From: Alligator mississippiensis | Lineage: Eukaryota > Chordata > Crocodylia > Alligatoridae | Assembly (NCBI RefSeq): GCF_030867095.1 | Contig: NC_081828.1 | Location: 2,619,001-2,683,000 of the forward strand | Reading direction: 5' to 3' | DNA: 64,000 nt | Part shown: positions 40,401 through 50,276 of the stretch, piece by piece | How the letters are laid out: each line of letters begins with the position of its first letter | How positions within the stretch are numbered: the stretch's first letter is position 1 | The notes under the pieces: generated by a model | Told to the model about the DNA's origin: nothing | What the model saw: only the letters and a program-made list of their open reading frames with translations | Databases searched by the model: none | Made by a program: the position numbers and the translations under genes

Positions 40401-43400
40401 TGAACAGGACAGGGCCATGTATACATGAACTCTGCAAATTGGTGCCAGACTTCCCAGGTCCCAGTAACTGTGGTGCTGTAGGGATATACCACGCCTTTGT
40501 TCAACCAGTTCTTCCAGTCAGCAAACATACTTGGCCAAGCCATTCTACGTCTGTTCTAAATGAAGTCACTTCACCCCCATGAAGCTGGGTTTTGGTGGAG
40601 TACCTTGCTTCAGGCAGTACCTGAGGATCCAACTTTGTGCTTTCCTGTTTCTCTTGCTACTAACGTCTTTAAAGAGTCTCGAAGTAACACTGAAGGTATT
40701 TGGATAACTAACATGCATCACCTGACACTGCATTGGTTAATGTCTAAATGTCTGATGAGAATCTTTGCTAAATGTGGCCATGTTATGGGTTGCTTGTGGC
40801 ATTTCAATAAAATTTCAATGTCACTTTAGTCTGCTCAGGAAAGCGAAGAGGATGAAGTTGGGAATCTGGAGCTAGCTTGGGATATGCTGGAGTTGGCCAA
40901 GGTCATCTATAAAAGGTAAAAACTCTTAGTCTTGGTGCATCTCTGTGACAGGACCTACTAGGGTGGAAATAGATCACTTGACGCTCAAAATTATGGCAGC
41001 ACAAATGCTTTATCAATACATGTTGATGCCCTTTGTGCCACATTAAAGGAGAATCAGTGGTGCAACAAAGGTTGCAACAGACTGCTGCTTTGCTGCTGCG
41101 GATGTTTTACCTCTGTGGCGCTTTCCCCACTCAGCTGGGGCATGAGTGTGGCTGAGTGGGGAAGTGGGAAGCAGGACAAGGGATGACTTTTCACTCGGTG
41201 AAGCAGATCACGTGTGCTGTGAAAAATTACGGCACAACTGATTGCTTAATTTCATGATGTCTATTTGTAACCCTAGTGGGGGTTGAGACAGCTACTGGGG
41301 AAGGGGCATACTGAAGGTACCCTTGAGAAAGGGGCTTTGGACTCTGATCAGGGTTTATAGCAAGCAGCCTAACTACAGTTCTTTTGATTTAGACAGGAAA
41401 CAAAAGAAGCTCAGCTCCTGGCTGCTCAGGCTCACCTAAAACTAGGAGAAGTCAGCGTTGAATCTGGTAAGCTATCTTGAATTGATTCTGCATAAAGTGC
41501 TCTGGTGCTAAGCTGGTGTTGTTCTGCCCCTTGGGTGCTGTCTAACGTGGCTGGAGGGATAAAACGACCTTGGACACAAGTTATGGGAAGAAGCTGTTCC
41601 GAGTTGAAATTTCTCCTGTGGCTGGACTAGAAATAGGGACTTGGAAGTCTGCTTGTGCAAGACAGCTGTGTTTAAGGTGTGGCTCGGAACATTCTAGAAA
41701 ATGAATTGTTTTTTTTTAACTTGTTAAAAGTGCCTTAATCAATATGTGAGAAGCTGAATGACCATGTCCTAGAGTGCTCTTCTCAAACCCTCCAGTTGAG
41801 TTCGCTCTCTGCCTGTGCTAGGAAAAGCTGAATCATCCCAAGACTTCGGTTAAAGAATCAAGCGTGCCCTTCTCTTTACTTACCTCCAGGCTACAATGGG
41901 GTGTCAGAAGCTTCCTGTGGCAAATATTTAAACAATTTGGGAGGCTTCTCTGTGGGTTAACGAAAGGGGGCTGTGCCTCATAGTTGGTCGGGTTGGAAGG
42001 GACCTGAGCAGATCATCAAGTCTGACCCCCTGCCATGGCAGGAAAGAGTGCTGGGGTCAGATGACCCCGGTGAGGTGTTCATGCAGCCTCCTCTTAAAGC
42101 CCCCCAGGGTCGGAGCCAGCACCACTTCTCTTGGAAGTTGGTTCCAGATCCTAGCTGCCCTGACAGTGAAGTCGCGCCTCCTGATATCTAGTCTGAATCT
42201 ACCCTCTGCCAGCTTGTGACCGTTATTTCTAGTCACTCCTGGTAGCGCTCGGGGGAACAGGGACTCCCCCAATGCCTGCTGGTCCCCCTTGGACAGTTTA
42301 TTAGATGGCCACCAGATCTCTCTGCCTTCTCTTGTGGAGGCTGAACAGGTACAGGTCCCGTAGCCTCTCCTCGTAGGGCCTGCCCTGCTACCCCCAGATC
42401 ATGCGAATGGCTTCCTCTGGACCCTCTCCATGCTGGCCACGTCCCTCCTGACGTGCGGTGCCCAGACCTGGATGCAGTACTCCAACTGCGGCCTGACCAG
42501 TGCCGCATAGAGGGGGAGGATCACCTCCTTGGCCCTGCTAAAGACGCATCTGTGGATGCACGACAAGTTGTGATTGGCCTTCCTGACCACGTCCCCACAC
42601 TGTCAGCCCATGTTCATTTTGGCATCAATAATGACCCCAAGATCCTGTTCTGCCTCTGCGCTGACGAGAAGGGAGTTCCCCAGCCTGTAGGTCTGCTGCT
42701 GGGTCTTCCCTCCCAGGTGCAGCACCTTGCACTTGTCAGTGTTGAAACCCATCCTGTTCTCATCTGCCCGCCCCTGTGACCTGTCTCGGTCCGATTGCAG
42801 CCTATTCTTCCCTTCTAGCGTGCCCACTTCCCCCACATCTTAGTGTCATCTGCAAATTTGAACAGGGTGCTTTCTACCCCCTCGTCCAAGTCGCTGATAA
42901 AGATGTTGAACAGTGCGGGCCTGAGGACCGAGCCCTGGGGGACCCCGCTGCCCACCTGCCTCCAAGCCAAATAAGACCCATCCACCACCACTCTCTGGGT
43001 GCGGCCCTCCAGCCAGTTAGCGACCCATTTGACTGTAGGTGTCCACGCCACAGTCCGAGTTGTTTTTTTTAATGAGAATGGGGTGAGAGACTGTCGAAGG
43101 CCTTCCTGAAGTCCAGAAAGACTATATCCACTGCTACCCCTGCGTCTAAGGATTTTGTGACCTGGTCATAGAAGGCCACCAGGTTGGCTTGACAGGACCT
43201 GCCTCAAATGAACCCATGTTGGTTGCCCCTAAGCATAATCTCTCCTCTTGTACCACTTCAACCATCAGTCGAGAGTTTGGAGTTTGAAGGTATGGTCTTG
43301 AGTAGCTTTTTCTGCTTAATTATAAAAGGTGTTCCTTCTTGATATTAAAAGTTTGATATTCATAGATGATAGGGTCGGAAGGGACCTCAATAGATCATCG

Positions 43401-46400
43401 AGTCCGACCCCCTGCATAGGCAGGAAAGAGTGCTGGGTCTAGATGACCCCAGCTAGATACTCATCCAACCTCCTCTTGAAGACCCCCAGGGTAGGGGAGA
43501 GCACCACCTCCCTTGGGAGCCCGTTCCAGACCCTGGCCACTCGAACTGTGAAGAAGTTCTTCCTAATGTCCAGTCTAAAACTGCTCTCTCCAGGTTATCC
43601 GCATCCCTCTTGAAGTGTGGCGCCCAGAATTGCACGCAGTACTCCAACTGTGGTCTGACCAGTGCCCGATAGAGGGGAAGTATCGCCTCCTTGGCTCTGT
43701 TCATCATGCATCTGCTGATGCACGATAAAGTGCCATTGGCTTTTCTGATGGCTTCGTCACACTGCCGACTCATGTTCATCTTGGAGTCCACTAGGACTCC
43801 AAGATCCCTTTCCACTTCCGTGCGACCCAGCAGGTCACGTCTTAGGCAGTAAAAGTTCCTTCTTTATATTGTTACTTTTCTTTTTGCTTATTATTGAGCA
43901 ATATAACTTGATTTCATACTTCCAGTGTTCCCCTACCTGACTTGTGTAGATCTTTCAAAAACGGGAGAATGACCTTTTCAAAGTGCTGAGCTGAGGAGGG
44001 ATGTCTTCCACAAGCTGCCCAGCTACTTAAAACTGACTCACTCTTGGGCTGCTTATGGAGCCTGTCAGCCCTCCTGGATCATGGTGTATGTATGAGGGCC
44101 ACCCAGACCTCCGTTGCATATGCCTGGGCAGGGATTTTTGGAGGAGTGGAGGCTGCCCAGACCTTCCATCCTCCTTTTAGGCCACTGAGACAGACTCCAA
44201 AGACCAGACTGAGGCCAGATGTTTGGTGCCTCCATGGCTATAGTTGTATACATGTCTGGGAATTGAACCCAGGTCTCCTGCGTGGTAGGCAAAGATTCCA
44301 CCATTGAACCACAGGCTCCTTGTGACGCCCAGCTATCAGCTGGCATTGCTCAGCACAGGTCACGGCTGCTTCCAGGTTGTGCAGAATTCAGGAGCAGTTG
44401 AGACTAAACTGAGTGGGAAGCTGGTGGTGTGGTGACTTGGAGGTGACTAGTTTGTTTGAACTAATACCTACTGGTTGTGTCTAATAAAGGCTTGTGTATC
44501 TGTTTGTAGAAAACTACGTGCAAGCTATAGAGGAGTTCCAGGCCTGCCTCGCCCTACAGCAGAAGTACCTAGAGGTGCACGACCGCCTGCTAGCAGAGAC
44601 TCACTACCAGCTGGCTCTGGCGTACCACTACAACAGCCAGTTCGATGAGGCTGTTCTGCAGTTCAGTAAATCTGTAGAAGTCATTGACAAGAGACTGGGT
44701 GAGTGGGTTTGCTAAAGCTTGGCCTAGTAAATTGACCTGTAGGAAAGCTGGCTTTATTTCCGCAGCTTGCTGTTGCCAAAGCAGACTAGGTGCTGTAAGG
44801 TGGACACGTAACTGGTTTGTTACAACCTTGGACACAAGTTCGTGCTCAAGGAGTAGTCATCAGTGGCTCAGTGTGGACTTTGGAGGATGTATCCAGTGGG
44901 GGTCTGCCCTAGGTCTGGTATTCAGCTTCTTCACGAATGATTTAGGTGCTGGGACTGAGTGCACGCTTAGCAATCTGTGGATGACGCCGAGTTAGGGGGA
45001 CTTGCAGATTCTCTGAAGGGCAGGGCTAGAACCCAGAATGACCTGGGTAGGCTGGAGGAAAGGTCCACCATCAACCAGGTGAGATTCGACCAGGACCAGT
45101 GCAAAGTCCTGCACTTGGGATGGAATAATTGTGTGCACAAATGCAGGCTGGGGAATGACTGGCTGGGCTGCAGGACTGCAGAGGAGGACCTGTGGGTAAG
45201 CTCAGTGTGACCTAACAGTGTACCCTTGCCAAAAACCCTTCCAGCAGCTTACTGAGCTGTATCGACAGGAGTGTCACTTGAGAATCAAGGGAAATGATTC
45301 TGCTCTGCTCAGCACTGATGAGGCCTCCCTTGGAGGTGCCGTGTCTGGTTTTGGGCCCCTCACTTCCAGAAGGATGTAGGCAGTTTAGAAAAATGCAGAG
45401 CAGGAAAAATGTTTTGGAGCCTGGGGGGAGAGACTTACCAGGGGCTTGGAGAAGAGAAGGCTGAGGGGATTTGATGACAGTCTTTAAATACCTGAAGGGC
45501 AATTGGAGAGAGTGGATGGTCTCTTCCTTGTGACCACAGGGGACAGGACTAGGAGCAGTTGCCTCAAGTTGCACCAAAGGAAATTTAGGCTCTGGATGAA
45601 CAACTTTGTGGCCCTGAGGGTGGCTGGGCATTGGAACAGGCTGCCCAGAGAAGCGATGGGTGAAATCTCCATCCCTAGAAATTTTGCAGAGCAGGTTCGA
45701 CAGGGTGGCTTAGTCAGGGCTGGATCCTGCCTTGAGCAGGGTGCTGGACTAGATGTGACCTCATGACATGCCTTCCAGCCCCACTTTCCTATGACTGTTC
45801 TGTGCTGGGTCCTGTCAGTAAAATCAGTCGAGTCAGTGATGGGTAACCTCAGCTTAACTGCCCCGTGAGCAGCCTCCGCTGCTCTTCTAAGAACTCGTTA
45901 TGATCGCGGCAGACTTGACATAGTCTGCACCGGGGGGAGAAGCTGAGCAACTCTTGCTTGTTGCGTCATTGGCTAACACACGACTGCCACCCAATTTGTC
46001 TTGTAGTGATGCTGACCGAACGGGTAAAGAAAGCAGGAGGAGGATCTGCTCAAGATGAGAAGGAGATCGAGGAGCTGAAGGGACTGCTTCCTGAAATAAA
46101 GGAGAAGATAGATGACTCAAAGGAGTCTCAGAGGAGCGCGGGAGTAGCTGAACTGGCTTTGAAGGCAACTCTGGTTAGTCTGTCTTTGGTACTTAAAAAG
46201 TGTATTTTATTTAGATAAAGCTACCTCTGGCCATCTCTTGGGGGGCGGCAGTGACATCCTTCTGTCTGTCTTAAGGAAAGTGCTGCTTGGTAGAAGAGAC
46301 AAGCTTTTGTCAGCCCTGAGAAGAGTGAACTATCACGGTTTCCGGATTACAAATACAGACTAGTTTATCCTAACCTAGCTTTCAGCTAAGTCTGTCTGCA

Positions 46401-48713
46401 CAGTCGGCTCAATCTCGGCTGGTGGGGTAACGCTCACTCTACAACCTGAACACCTTGTACAGAAATAAAATAATTTAATTTGAAGATTAAGCACTTCATA
46501 GTGATTAAAAAAAATCGGGATTGAGTTGGTCGGTGCTGACTGGAGAAATGGATAGCTAGTCTTATTTTTAAATGTTGGCTTAGCTGTTCCCTTAAAATAA
46601 AAGCATATTAAAAATCTCAGTTTAGTTATTGAAAACGGACGCATGGATTCCAGAGGTGGGCAGCAGGTTCCAGGCCAGAGAGGATGTTATGTCTGTATAC
46701 ATCTTTACAGCTCTTCTATGTTGCGTGTTTACTGTCCTAAACCCAAGAGTAGTTGTTGCCTGCCTGCCTCCCCCTCCCATCCCCGGGACAGTTCCTTTTG
46801 CAGTATTTTTGGATGCTGAAATTATCCCGCCCGTGGTCCAGGCCTTGGCTAACTGTTGTTTTCTTTCTGTTCGTAGGTTAGTGGAACTACTTCTGGCTTC
46901 ACACAGAGTGGAGGAAGTGTTTCTGCTTCCCCAGTAAGTGCAGGGTATTGTTGTGGGAGAACATCTAACTGTGAGTTTATTGGACAGCCTTAACATTTGC
47001 TGTTTGGTTTGCAACAGATTCCAGTAAGAAAACCGGCTGATGGAGCGTCTCAGTGTGTTTCAGACATCTCCCACCTTGTCAGGAAAAAGGTGTGTTCAGA
47101 AGTTGCTATTTGGACAAATAATGAAAAAATGAACACTAGCTCGCACTGTGCTCTCATCACTTCTTGGCTAACGAACCTGCCGCTGTGCTCAAAATTAAAC
47201 CCAGAAACACTGCACAGAGCTCCTTTCCACTGGGACCCAACCAGCCTGGGAACCATCTGGCTTCCTGAGAGTGGCTTTGATGGTTGCTGGTGCTGTGCAG
47301 CCCCCCACCTGCCCCATGCTGGCTTAACCTTGGAGCTGGGCTGTGCAGCTCCTGCGCTCCTTAAATGAGTGCTGCAGTGAAGAGGGGACCTGCAGGGCAG
47401 TGCACAGACCCTGTTTGAAGGGCAAACAACCAGGCTAAGCTGGGTTCCCGTATTGCCAAGTGGAAACGGAGAATTGGACTTCATGTAGCAAAGCCAGTTT
47501 CAAATGTGTTGCGTTCGTACCACAAGCTTGGAGAGGAGGGAGGAGAAGGACCTCTTACTGGAGTAATGACATGCAGGTAATTCTAAGGGACACTAGTGCG
47601 TAGGCCCTTTCTGCACTAAAAATACGTGTTTGTTTCTCGAATTTGGACTTCCCTAGAGATTCTTTGTTGGCCTAACGAGCAACTGGGATGGCATGCCATG
47701 GTGGCTGCCTCCTCCAGTCCAGCTTTTGGAGCAGGCTCTGATCGGCTGCTGCAGAGCTGATGGGAAATGTCGGAGGTGCTAGAAGTCCTCTGCTTGTAAT
47801 TGTAATTGGAAATGAAAAAATTACAAATCAAATCGTTAAGGCCGTTCAGTTGCAGTGAGAATTCTGGTGATGCCGTATTCGCAGGCCAGCGGTTGGAGCA
47901 CCCGAAACGAGCCCATGGCATCAGTGCAGTCCTAACCCTTGTGTATCCGTTGTGACCCTGTCACTAATGCAGTGACACCTAGACACTAACTTGCTGAACT
48001 CTTTAAGCTTGAAATTGTACATAGTGAAGACTAAATGATTTTGTCTTCAGAGGAAACCAGAGGAGGAGACTCAGCAGGGAGACAACGAAGCTAAGAAATC
48101 TAAACCCGAGCCGGCTGTCAATGGCGGTGGTGATGCTGCCCCCAGTGGAAATGAGGTTGCAGAAAAAATGGAAGAGGAGGTGGGCAGTTGAGTCAGGAGT
48201 CGGGGCCACGCGTGTTCCTTCTCGGGGCAGGCACGCGCTCACGCCTGCTCGCTGTAACCCTTTTTACTTTTATTGCCTGCATGTTCCCCACAAGGTATCT
48301 CGTCCTTTCATTGTCAAGTGAACTAGCCACGGAGCTTTGCGCAGGGGGGTGGGGGGGCTGGCAGCGTGCAGTGGAGTTCAGCAGCGTCTCGACAGCAGCT
48401 GAACTGCACCACGCGGTTCTTGCTCCCAAAGTGCTGGTGTGCAAGCACGTTGGTTCTGTGCGATTCCCAAAAATTGGTGTCACAAGGCCAAGGCTGATTG
48501 TCTGTGCCTGTGTTTTGGAGAAGTCCTTGACTTCTCTAACGCTCAGCAAAGTCCAAGCTAACGCAGCTCTCCAAGCTAGATGCTTTCGGAGCTGGTGCAT
48601 GAATGAGCTGTTCAGTAGTGCCCATGGCTGGCTCCTAACCATGTGTATTCCTCTTTTAGACAGAGAAAAGGCCACAGGTGGAAGCAGGGGCTGCAGTTGA
48701 AAGTACAGTATGA
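31432..48713 (+). CDS. NASP: Nuclear autoantigenic sperm protein, histone chaperone, 14 coding exons, complete
   Basis: Nuclear chaperone that in vertebrates binds linker H1 and maintains the soluble H3-H4 pool. Fourteen coding exons join in phase to 738 residues plus stop (human testis form about 788). It starts [17 protein letters not shown]1 ([20 protein letters not shown]) is followed by a TPR helix pair interrupted by an acidic insert, then two TPRs around [20 protein letters not shown] and [21 protein letters not shown] coiled coil follows ([20 protein letters not shown]), then a basic NLS at an exon junction (LVRKK-RKPEEE). The acidic insert comes mostly from one 957-bp exon (319 codons). 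Skipping it is in frame and gives [15 protein letters not shown], the junction of human somatic NASP, leaving 419 residues. All splice sites are GT-AG. The identification is very secure. Confidence 0.97.
31700..32700. repeat. GC-rich low-complexity block in a NASP intron
   Basis: About 1 kb of G-run and GCTGC-rich sequence with long open frames on both strands but no protein family resemblance. GCCTGCAAGGGGT near its left edge resembles GGCTGCAAGGGGTTG at 35.18 kb, so part of it may derive from a repeat. Confidence 0.45.
32815..32935. repeat. AT-rich low-complexity stretch
   Basis: TATATATAGATACATA followed by TAATAATTATTATTTATCAT, abutting the GC-rich block. Confidence 0.7.
33134..33436. 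mobile_element. Non-autonomous hAT-like element
   Basis: Inverted ends CAGTAGTTCTCGACCTC and GGTTGAGAACCACTG. The flanks share CTCT. It lies in a NASP intron. Confidence 0.7.
33712..33822 (+). CDS. NASP: NASP coding exon 2 (TPR1)
   Basis: It encodes [20 protein letters not shown] and [17 protein letters not shown], nearly identical to human TPR1. The donor is GTAAGT. Confidence 0.96.
34411..34491 (+). CDS. NASP: NASP coding exon 3
   Basis: It encodes [20 protein letters not shown] and SLLELA. The human FFF is FFY here. The donor is GTACTT. Confidence 0.95.
34908..35065. mobile_element. Short hAT-like element
   Basis: CAGGGGTTGGCAACCTGTGG at the left and GGCCACCAAACCCCTG at the right form imperfect inverted ends. 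Confidence 0.5.
35074..35316. mobile_element. Non-autonomous hAT-like element
   Basis: Ends CAGCGTTTCTCAACCCGTGG and GCTGAGAACCACTG. It follows the preceding element by only 8 bp. Confidence 0.65.
35656..35762 (+). CDS. NASP: NASP coding exon 4
   Basis: It encodes [20 protein letters not shown] and the acidic [16 protein letters not shown]. It ends one base into a Glu codon (donor GTATGT), which allows splicing to either exon 5 or exon 6. Confidence 0.94.
36575..37531 (+). CDS. NASP: NASP coding exon 5, long acidic Ala/Glu repeat exon (testis-form insert)
   Basis: This 957-bp exon (319 codons) begins [20 protein letters not shown] as in human. It then runs into irregular repeats of roughly 10-15 residues, such as [23 protein letters not shown] and [14 protein letters not shown]. 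It ends [12 protein letters not shown]. Starting and ending in the same phase, it is a cassette exon by geometry, as in mammals. The repeat composition differs from the human insert, so this part has diverged quickly. Its purine bias also creates long spurious antisense reading frames. Confidence 0.92.
37532..39192 (+). other. NASP intron after the long acidic exon
   Basis: No repeat or RNA gene recognised in this part. Confidence 0.6.
39193..39350. repeat. LINE-like interspersed fragment
   Basis: AGGTCGGACCAGTGGTCCAT, CTAGCCCATATCCTGTCTCT and GACGGGGCAGAAGTGGATGC match a repeat frequent in turtles and crocodilians, probably a CR1/L2-type LINE 3' region. Confidence 0.55.
39964..40046 (+). 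CDS. NASP: NASP coding exon 6
   Basis: It encodes [20 protein letters not shown] then NESAVEDK. The acidic patch matches human TEGSEEDDKEN. The donor is GTGAGA. Confidence 0.94.
40830..40915 (+). CDS. NASP: NASP coding exon 7
   Basis: It encodes [20 protein letters not shown] and ELAKVIYK, where the interrupted TPR helix resumes. The donor is GTAAAA. Confidence 0.95.
41393..41466 (+). CDS. NASP: NASP coding exon 8
   Basis: It encodes [20 protein letters not shown] and VSVES. The donor is GTAAGC. Confidence 0.95.
41975..43265 (-). mobile_element. CR1 LINE with reverse transcriptase part
   Basis: The 3' end at left (GGTTGGAAGGGACCTGAGCA) runs into ORF2 on the minus strand: [18 protein letters not shown], then the RT motifs [19 protein letters not shown] and FADDTKM. 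The catalytic FADD is intact in this frame. 5' truncated, with a few frame breaks. Confidence 0.92.
43355..43855 (-). mobile_element. CR1 LINE 3' part
   Basis: TTCATAGATGATAGGGTCGG, AAGGGACCTCAATAGATCAT and the C-terminal ORF2 piece [21 protein letters not shown] separate insertion next to the previous one, same orientation. Confidence 0.92.
44040..44328 (-). repeat. tRNA-Gly-derived SINE or tRNA pseudogene with tail
   Basis: On the minus strand 44252-44321 reads TGTGGTTCAATGGTGGAATC, TTTGCCTACCACGCAGGAGA, CCTGGGTTCAATTCCCAGAC. That is tRNA-Gly(GCC) with A box (TGGTTCAATGG) and B box (GGTTCAATTCC). About 200 bp of unrelated sequence follows on the 3' side, which favours a SINE. Confidence 0.6.
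44510..44698 (+). CDS. NASP: NASP coding exon 9 (TPR3-TPR4)
   Basis: It encodes [20 protein letters not shown] through [12 protein letters not shown], the two C-terminal TPR repeats. The donor is GTGAGT. Confidence 0.96.
44868..45805 (+). mobile_element. CR1 LINE 3' part
   Basis: ORF2 piece in plus orientation ([20 protein letters not shown]) and 3' UTR ending CTTGAGCAGGGTGCTGGACT then AGATGTGACCTC. It fills most of the intron after NASP exon 9. Confidence 0.9.
46007..46173 (+). CDS. NASP: NASP coding exon 10 (coiled coil)
   Basis: It encodes [20 protein letters not shown], then [20 protein letters not shown], ending AELALKATL. The donor is GTTAGT. Confidence 0.95.
46877..46933 (+). CDS. 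NASP: NASP coding exon 11
   Basis: This 57-bp exon, phase 0 at both ends, encodes [19 protein letters not shown]. It matches human STSGFTPGGGGSSVS. Confidence 0.92.
47018..47089 (+). CDS. NASP: NASP coding exon 12
   Basis: This 72-bp exon encodes [20 protein letters not shown] and VRKK. It holds the first half of the nuclear localisation signal. The donor is GTGTGT. Confidence 0.94.
48051..48179 (+). CDS. NASP: NASP coding exon 13
   Basis: It encodes [20 protein letters not shown] and [20 protein letters not shown] then EEE. It completes the basic NLS. The donor is GTGGGC. Confidence 0.94.
48660..48713 (+). CDS. NASP: NASP coding exon 14 with stop
   Basis: It encodes [17 protein letters not shown] and stop TGA, close to the human end (VEAGATVESTAC). 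Confidence 0.94.
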   Translation, partial: TEKRPQVEAGAAVESTV

Positions 48714-48832
48714 TAGTTCTCCAACGTGGGACACTCCTCTTCTCCCAAGGAAAACGATTTTGTATATAGTGTATTTTTTCACTTTTTGGCAACTTTTGTA
48801 TGACTCCCAATAAAGATTGTAAGCAAATGCTC
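48714..48832 (+). promoter_or_regulatory. NASP: NASP 3' UTR with poly(A) signal
   Basis: A short UTR of about 120 bases. AATAAA lies at 48809-48814 and is followed by a TTGTGAC-rich stretch. Confidence 0.8.
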
Positions 48833-49399
48833 AGCATTGTGACTTTAAGTAGGGGCCACTTTCCTGGTACCACCCACACATGGTACAGCAGCGACCACAA
48901 GAAACGATCTGAAGAGCTGGGCACGGGGGGGAGCCCCAGTAGGCCTTGTGCTTCTGTCGTTTAGGGGCAGATGCTCCATCTTTTTCCCTTGCCCCAAGTA
49001 GTAAGAGACTAAGGAAGTAAACGACGGTGCCGTTGCATTCTCCAGCGGTGTTGTGGAGTCGGTCGGTGGGTCCTGTGTTCTGGGTGGCTGACTGTCAGCT
49101 CCTTGCAGTACCGGGCACTTCCTAGATTTGATCTAGGATCAGGAGCCGTGCCTGAAATGGAAGCAGAAATGTCAATCCTGGACAGTGTTCAGCAGGATGT
49201 GAAACCCTTGGAAATCGCAGGGCAAGAGGTTTGACAGTGCCCCTGGAGGCTACTTGTCATCCTGGCCGCTGAGCTTGCAGCAACAAAGCTCTTGGATATT
49301 TTTGCTGTAGAAAGTCATGTAGAAAACTCTCCACCAGGCAGCCTGAACTACCGGCGTATTTCCAAGCTTAAGGGTATGTGTGTGCTACAACAGTTTCAT

Positions 49400-49790
49400 A
49401 GTAGTGTCCTAGTAGCTGGGGTCAGGAGGGACCTGAACAGATCACCTAGCCTGACCCCCTGCCGCAGGCAGGAATGAATGCTGGGTTCACAAGACCCCAG
49501 ACGGGTGATCGTCCAACCTACTCTTGAATCTGCCCAAGGTAGGGGCGAGGACCACCTCCCTGGGAAGTTGGTTCCAGATTTTGGCCACCCGAACTGTAAA
49601 ATATTGCCTTCTGATCTCTAACCTAAACCTATTCTCCATCAGCTTATGACCATTGTTCCTCATCACCCCAGGTGGTGCTGGGGAGAAAAGAGCTCTGCCT
49701 ATTTGCTGATGATCCCCCTGATGAGCTTGTAGGCAGCCACCGGGTCCCCCCTCAGTCTCCTTGCCGAGGCTGAACAGGTTCATGTCCTAG
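49400..49790 (-). mobile_element. CR1 LINE 3' part
   Basis: GGGGTCAGGAGGGACCTGAA, GGGTGATCGTCCAACCTACT and CCGAGGCTGAACAGGTTCAT are CR1 3' region in minus orientation. Confidence 0.88.
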
Positions 49791-50020
49791 AATCATCACA
49801 GAAGTCGGGTGGGAAGGGACCTTGCAGATCTTCAGGTCCGACCCCCTGCCTGGGCAGGAGGGAAACTGGGCTCAAGTGACCCCAGCCAGGTAGGCATCGA
49901 GCTGCTTCTTAAAGCCCCCCAGGGTCGGAGCCGGCACCACCTCCCTTGGAAGTTGGTTCCAGATCCTGGCCGCCCTGACTGAAGTAGTTCTTACAGAAGT
50001 AGTTCCTGCTAAGCTCTTCC
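49791..50020 (-). mobile_element. CR1 LINE 3' part, second copy
   Basis: A fresh 3' end (AGAATCATCACAGAAGTCGG, GGGAAGGGACCTTGCAGATC) directly abuts the previous copy. Confidence 0.85.
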
Positions 50021-50048
50021 CCTCTGTCTGCTGGGGGAAAGAACGGAT

Positions 50049-50276
50049 CTAGACCACAGCAGTAGGAAATGCACCTCTAAACTGCTGCCCATACTCATGA
50101 TTTCCTTCTGTGCACTCTGGTCTGTCGGTTTGACTACGGTGCAGGTAACGTACCCTCCTCTCCTGTCTCTGGGTTTCTGCCTTGTCCCACGTCATCAGTT
50201 CTGCTACTTTACTGCCGTGAGGCTCTTTGGCGTAAGACTCCACGTTTTCCTTCGGGAGGTAGGACTGATCTATATC
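50049..50276 (-). CDS. CCDC17: CCDC17 window exon 22, likely terminal
   Basis: Acceptor ATCTTAG. It encodes DIDQSYLPKENVESYAKEPH, then GSKVAELMTWDKAETQRQER, and reaches stop TAG after GAFPTAVV. A possible donor (GTACGT after QERR) could end the exon earlier; I see no convincing exon beyond it, so the terminal stop is preferred. No canonical AATAAA was found downstream. Confidence 0.62.
   Translation of the reverse strand, partial: DIDQSYLPKENVESYAKEPHGSKVAELMTWDKAETQRQERRVRYLHRSQTDRPECTEGNHEYGQQFRGAFPTAVV

Larger units (their letters stand above)
48833..50048. other. NASP-CCDC17 tail-to-tail intergenic region
   Basis: About 1.2 kb between the NASP poly(A) site and the CCDC17 stop, half filled by CR1. 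No CCDC17 poly(A) signal recognised. Confidence 0.6.

Noticed and set aside
48833-50048. Poly(A) signal for CCDC17
   Set aside because: No AATAAA or ATTAAA on the minus strand between the predicted stop and the NASP end; the 3' end is left open.
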